Below, one piece after another: positions 34,017 to 38,230 of a stretch of DNA of 38,230 nucleotides; position 1 is the first letter of the stretch, and each line of letters opens with the position of its first letter. The stretch comes from Methylobacterium isbiliense. GTDB taxonomy: Bacteria; Pseudomonadota; Alphaproteobacteria; Rhizobiales; Beijerinckiaceae. Location of the stretch: the NCBI RefSeq assembly GCF_022179325.1, contig NZ_BPQQ01000039.1, positions 1 to 38,230 of the forward strand, read 5' to 3'. The position numbers and the translations under genes were made by a program. Below the pieces are notes generated by a model that was not told where the DNA came from, made no database searches, and saw nothing but the letters and a program-made list of their open reading frames with translations.

Positions 34017-34615
34017 ATGAAGGCATTGTCCGATCTCACCGAACGCGAGGTCCTGGCCCTGGCCATCGCCAACGAGGAGGAGGATTCGCGCATCTACCGC
34101 AGCTTCGCCGAGCAGACGCGGGCCGACTTTCCCGCCTCGGCCGCCCTGTTCGACGACATGGCCCAGGAGGAGCGGCGGCACCGCGACGATCTCTGCGCCG
34201 CCTATCGCGGGCGATTCGGCGAGCATCTGCCGCCCGTGCGGCGGGAGGATGTCAAAGGGTCTTCGCGGCGGCCCCGGGTGCCAGGGCCTCCGTCCGCCTG
34301 AGCCGGGCGGCCGGGGCGACGGAGGCGCGGGCCGCCTTCCACGAGCGCCGCCTCCCTGTCTCGGGACCTTGAGGCGCGCCAGCTGGTCACGCGGCCTGCC
34401 GCCTGTTCGTGCTGCGCGGCGTCCGGCCCGGTCCGACGGGGCTGTTCGACCGCCCGGTCCCGATGTTCGCGGCGGGGTCGATCTCCTGCGAACTCCTGGC
34501 GATCGCCGCGATCCGCACCCGGTCCATGCAGACGCCGTTCTGGCGCGCCGCGCTGCAGGTGGTGCTGGGCGGTCTGCTCGTCCTGCTGGCGGGTATCGCC
34601 ATCGGCAGCGCCTGA
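34017..34615 (+). pseudogene. mbfA: Decayed mbfA (membrane-bound ferritin/iron exporter)
   Basis: MbfA (about 325 aa) is an N-terminal ferritin-like diiron domain fused to a VIT1/CCC1-type membrane domain and exports iron. Here the first about 80 residues are intact (MKALSDLTEREVLALAIANE, EEDSRIYRSFAEQTR, FDDMAQEERRH, REDVKG). Then the frame shifts and stops at 34301 after 94 aa. In another frame, up to 34615, the family's C-terminal end reappears: CELLAIAAIRTRSMQTPFWR, AALQVVLGGLLVLLAGIAIG. About 400 bp of the middle (rest of the diiron domain and most transmembrane helices) is missing, so it is an internal deletion plus frameshift. The short 34017-34301 ORF may still be translated but cannot be a working exporter. 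Confidence 0.8.
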
Positions 34616-34701
34616 GGCGATTTTCGCCTTGGCGGCGCGGCGGGCGCGTGGGAGAGGGACACGCGACCCGCTCAACCGGAGCCAGCGCGCGTCCCGCCGC
34701 G

Positions 34702-35598
34702 ATGTACCGTCTCGCCCACCTGACCGATCCGCATGTCGGACCGATCTCCCGTCCCCGCCTGCGCCAGCTCCTGAGCAAGCGCGCGACCGGCTGGGTGAAC
34801 TGGAACCGCGGCCGGCGCCTGACGCACGACATGGAGGTGCTGGAGGAACTCGTCGCCGACCTGCTGGCGGCCGAGCCCGACCACATCGCCTGCACGGGCG
34901 ACCTGTGCAACATCGGCCTGCCGAGCGAGTGGGGCACCGCCCGGGTCTTCCTGGAGGCGCTGGGCGCGCCCGAGGCGGTGAGCTTCGTGCCGGGCAACCA
35001 CGACGCCTACGTGCGCGGCTCCCTCGACGGGCTCCTCGGCGCGGTCGGCCCCTGGACGCGCGACGATGCCGGGCGCGCGCAGGCCTTCCCGTACCTGCGG
35101 CGGCGCGGGCCGCTCGCCCTCGTCGGCCTCTCCTCGGCGATCCCGACCGCGCCCTTCGTGGCGAGCGGGCGGCTCGGCACCCGGCAGCTCGCGGCCGCGG
35201 AGGCGCTGCTCGGCAGCCTCGCGCGCGAGCCGGAGCGGCCCTGCCGCGTGGTGATGATCCACCACCCGCCCCATCTCGGCGGCGCACAGCCCGGGCGCAA
35301 CCTCACCGATGCGGGCGCCTTCGAGGCGATGATCCGGCGCGTCGGCGCCGACCTCGTGCTGCACGGCCACAACCATGTCGGCTCGGTCGCCTTCGTGATC
35401 GGGCCGGACGGGCGGCGCGTGCCGGTGATCGGCGCCCCCTCCGCCTCCGCGCGCGGCGGCACGCTCGCGCATTGCGCGGGCTGGCACCTCTACGGCTTCG
35501 AGCGCACCGGGACCGGCTATGCCGTCACGGCGCTCCTGCGGGGGCTCACGCCCGAGGGGCGCATGGGCGAACTCGGCACCCTGCTGCTGCGCGGCTGA
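34702..35598 (+). CDS. Calcineurin-like metallophosphoesterase
   Basis: 298 aa. The five metal-binding blocks are present: LAHLTDPHVGP (D-x-H), ACTGDLCNIG (GD), VPGNHDAYV (GNHD), VMIHHPPHLGG (H) and LHGHNHVG (GHxH). It hydrolyses phosphomono- or diesters with two metal ions. The arrangement resembles the CpdA/Icc-type cAMP phosphodiesterases and also UDP-diacylglucosamine hydrolase (LpxI/LpxH-like) relatives, so the substrate is open. Start at 34702 is set by the conserved MYRLAHLTDPH opening; the longer frame runs through the mbfA remnant. Confidence 0.88.
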   Translation: MYRLAHLTDPHVGPISRPRLRQLLSKRATGWVNWNRGRRLTHDMEVLEELVADLLAAEPDHIACTGDLCNIGLPSEWGTARVFLEALGAPEAVSFVPGNHDAYVRGSLDGLLGAVGPWTRDDAGRAQAFPYLRRRGPLALVGLSSAIPTAPFVASGRLGTRQLAAAEALLGSLAREPERPCRVVMIHHPPHLGGAQPGRNLTDAGAFEAMIRRVGADLVLHGHNHVGSVAFVIGPDGRRVPVIGAPSASARGGTLAHCAGWHLYGFERTGTGYAVTALLRGLTPEGRMGELGTLLLRG

Positions 35599-35736
35599 CC
35601 CTGCCCGCGCGGCCGCGGCAACAAATCAGAACAGCGGACGTTCTCCGGGCGAGCGGGGCGCCGATCGTGCCCGGCGGGACGTCGGGCGCCGGGCACACCA
35701 CGGCGCGGAGGTCCGCCGGGCCAGCGGAGCAGTGGC

Positions 35737-38013
<2,277 letters not shown>

Positions 38014-38191
38014 GAGTCACGCAATATTTGCTGATGTGCTCGACTTCGGGGGTAAATCTCGTGTGGAAGTTTGGCGTCTTGTTGTGCGTCCGTCGATTCT
38101 ATGATATGCTAAGTTGTGTGGTGGTGAATTTCTCCGCCGTCGAAAATTTTGTGATTTTGTGTGGAATAATATCCTGCAGCGGTAGGACAGC
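38014..38191. other. AT-enriched gap before the next gene
   Basis: GC content falls to roughly 45% by eye against more than 70% before it. No ORF or tRNA is seen. Repeated TTGTG/TTTTGTG words occur. A short AGGA lies upstream of the ATG at 38192. Confidence 0.6.
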
Positions 38192-38230
38192 ATGGAATGG
38201 GCAGTTCCAGATTATTCGCGCAATCAAGTT
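38192..38230 (+). CDS. N-terminus of a possible RelA/SpoT-domain protein (3' truncated)
   Basis: An AT-rich ORF opens at 38192 (MEWAVPDYSRNQV) after AGGA at 38184-38187 and runs off the window. From memory, this opening resembles phage/island RelA/SpoT-domain nucleotidyltransferases (MEWxxPxYSxxQV), but 13 residues cannot prove it. Its base composition differs from the rest of the chromosome. Confidence 0.4.
   Translation, partial: MEWAVPDYSRNQV

Overview
The window is very GC-rich DNA (about 70-75% by eye) of an alphaproteobacterium, most likely Hyphomicrobiales and probably Methylobacterium or a close relative. This rests on the gene set (LdtR with a DUF6163 partner, DUF2093, MbfA remnant, RpoH, Mg-type HemB, Bpt-type transferase) and on the extreme GC3. 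No database was searched.

Positions 1-12200 are the integrase-proximal end of an integrated phage or phage-like element. More than two dozen genes all read rightward, many overlapping by 1-4 bases (ATGA/GTGA), so they look like one translationally coupled early operon. Recognisable parts are a RecE-like exonuclease and RecT annealase, an XRE repressor-like protein, a phage version of the cell-cycle regulator GcrA with two N-terminal DNA-binding units, a DUF5664 dNTP diphosphohydrolase, a C5-cytosine DNA methyltransferase, a PNKP-type 3'-phosphatase, a DUF1643 protein, an excisionase-like protein and a tyrosine integrase. The integrase reading frame ends inside a tRNA-Glu(CTC) gene that is the attachment site. 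Structural genes and the other att site lie outside the window.

The most interesting feature is inside the methyltransferase gene. A second, +1-frame ORF of 378 codons is nested in it, with its own Shine-Dalgarno sequence, regularly recurring W[P/A]TP motifs and, in its 3' half, better codon-position GC than the methyltransferase frame. The linker of the GcrA-like gene also carries 21-bp spaced repeats and an AT-rich palindrome that could be an operator or a lambda-O-like origin.

Positions 12235-38013 are chromosomal core: rluD-type pseudouridine synthase, rpoH, a membrane protein, purA, a small exported protein, a D-amino-acid transaminase diverging from a DapA-like enzyme, purB, a GDSL autotransporter, bpt, an RDD membrane protein, threonine ammonia-lyase, a lipoprotein plus hemB, a 3-hydroxyisobutyryl-CoA hydrolase-like gene with DUF6163 and ldtR, a SAM methyltransferase, DUF2093, waaA-lpxK (lipid A/Kdo assembly), a decayed mbfA iron gene with a candidate Irr box, a metallophosphoesterase and a two-domain CDC48-type AAA ATPase. 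The last 217 bases drop sharply in GC and begin another gene, suggesting the edge of a second accessory segment.
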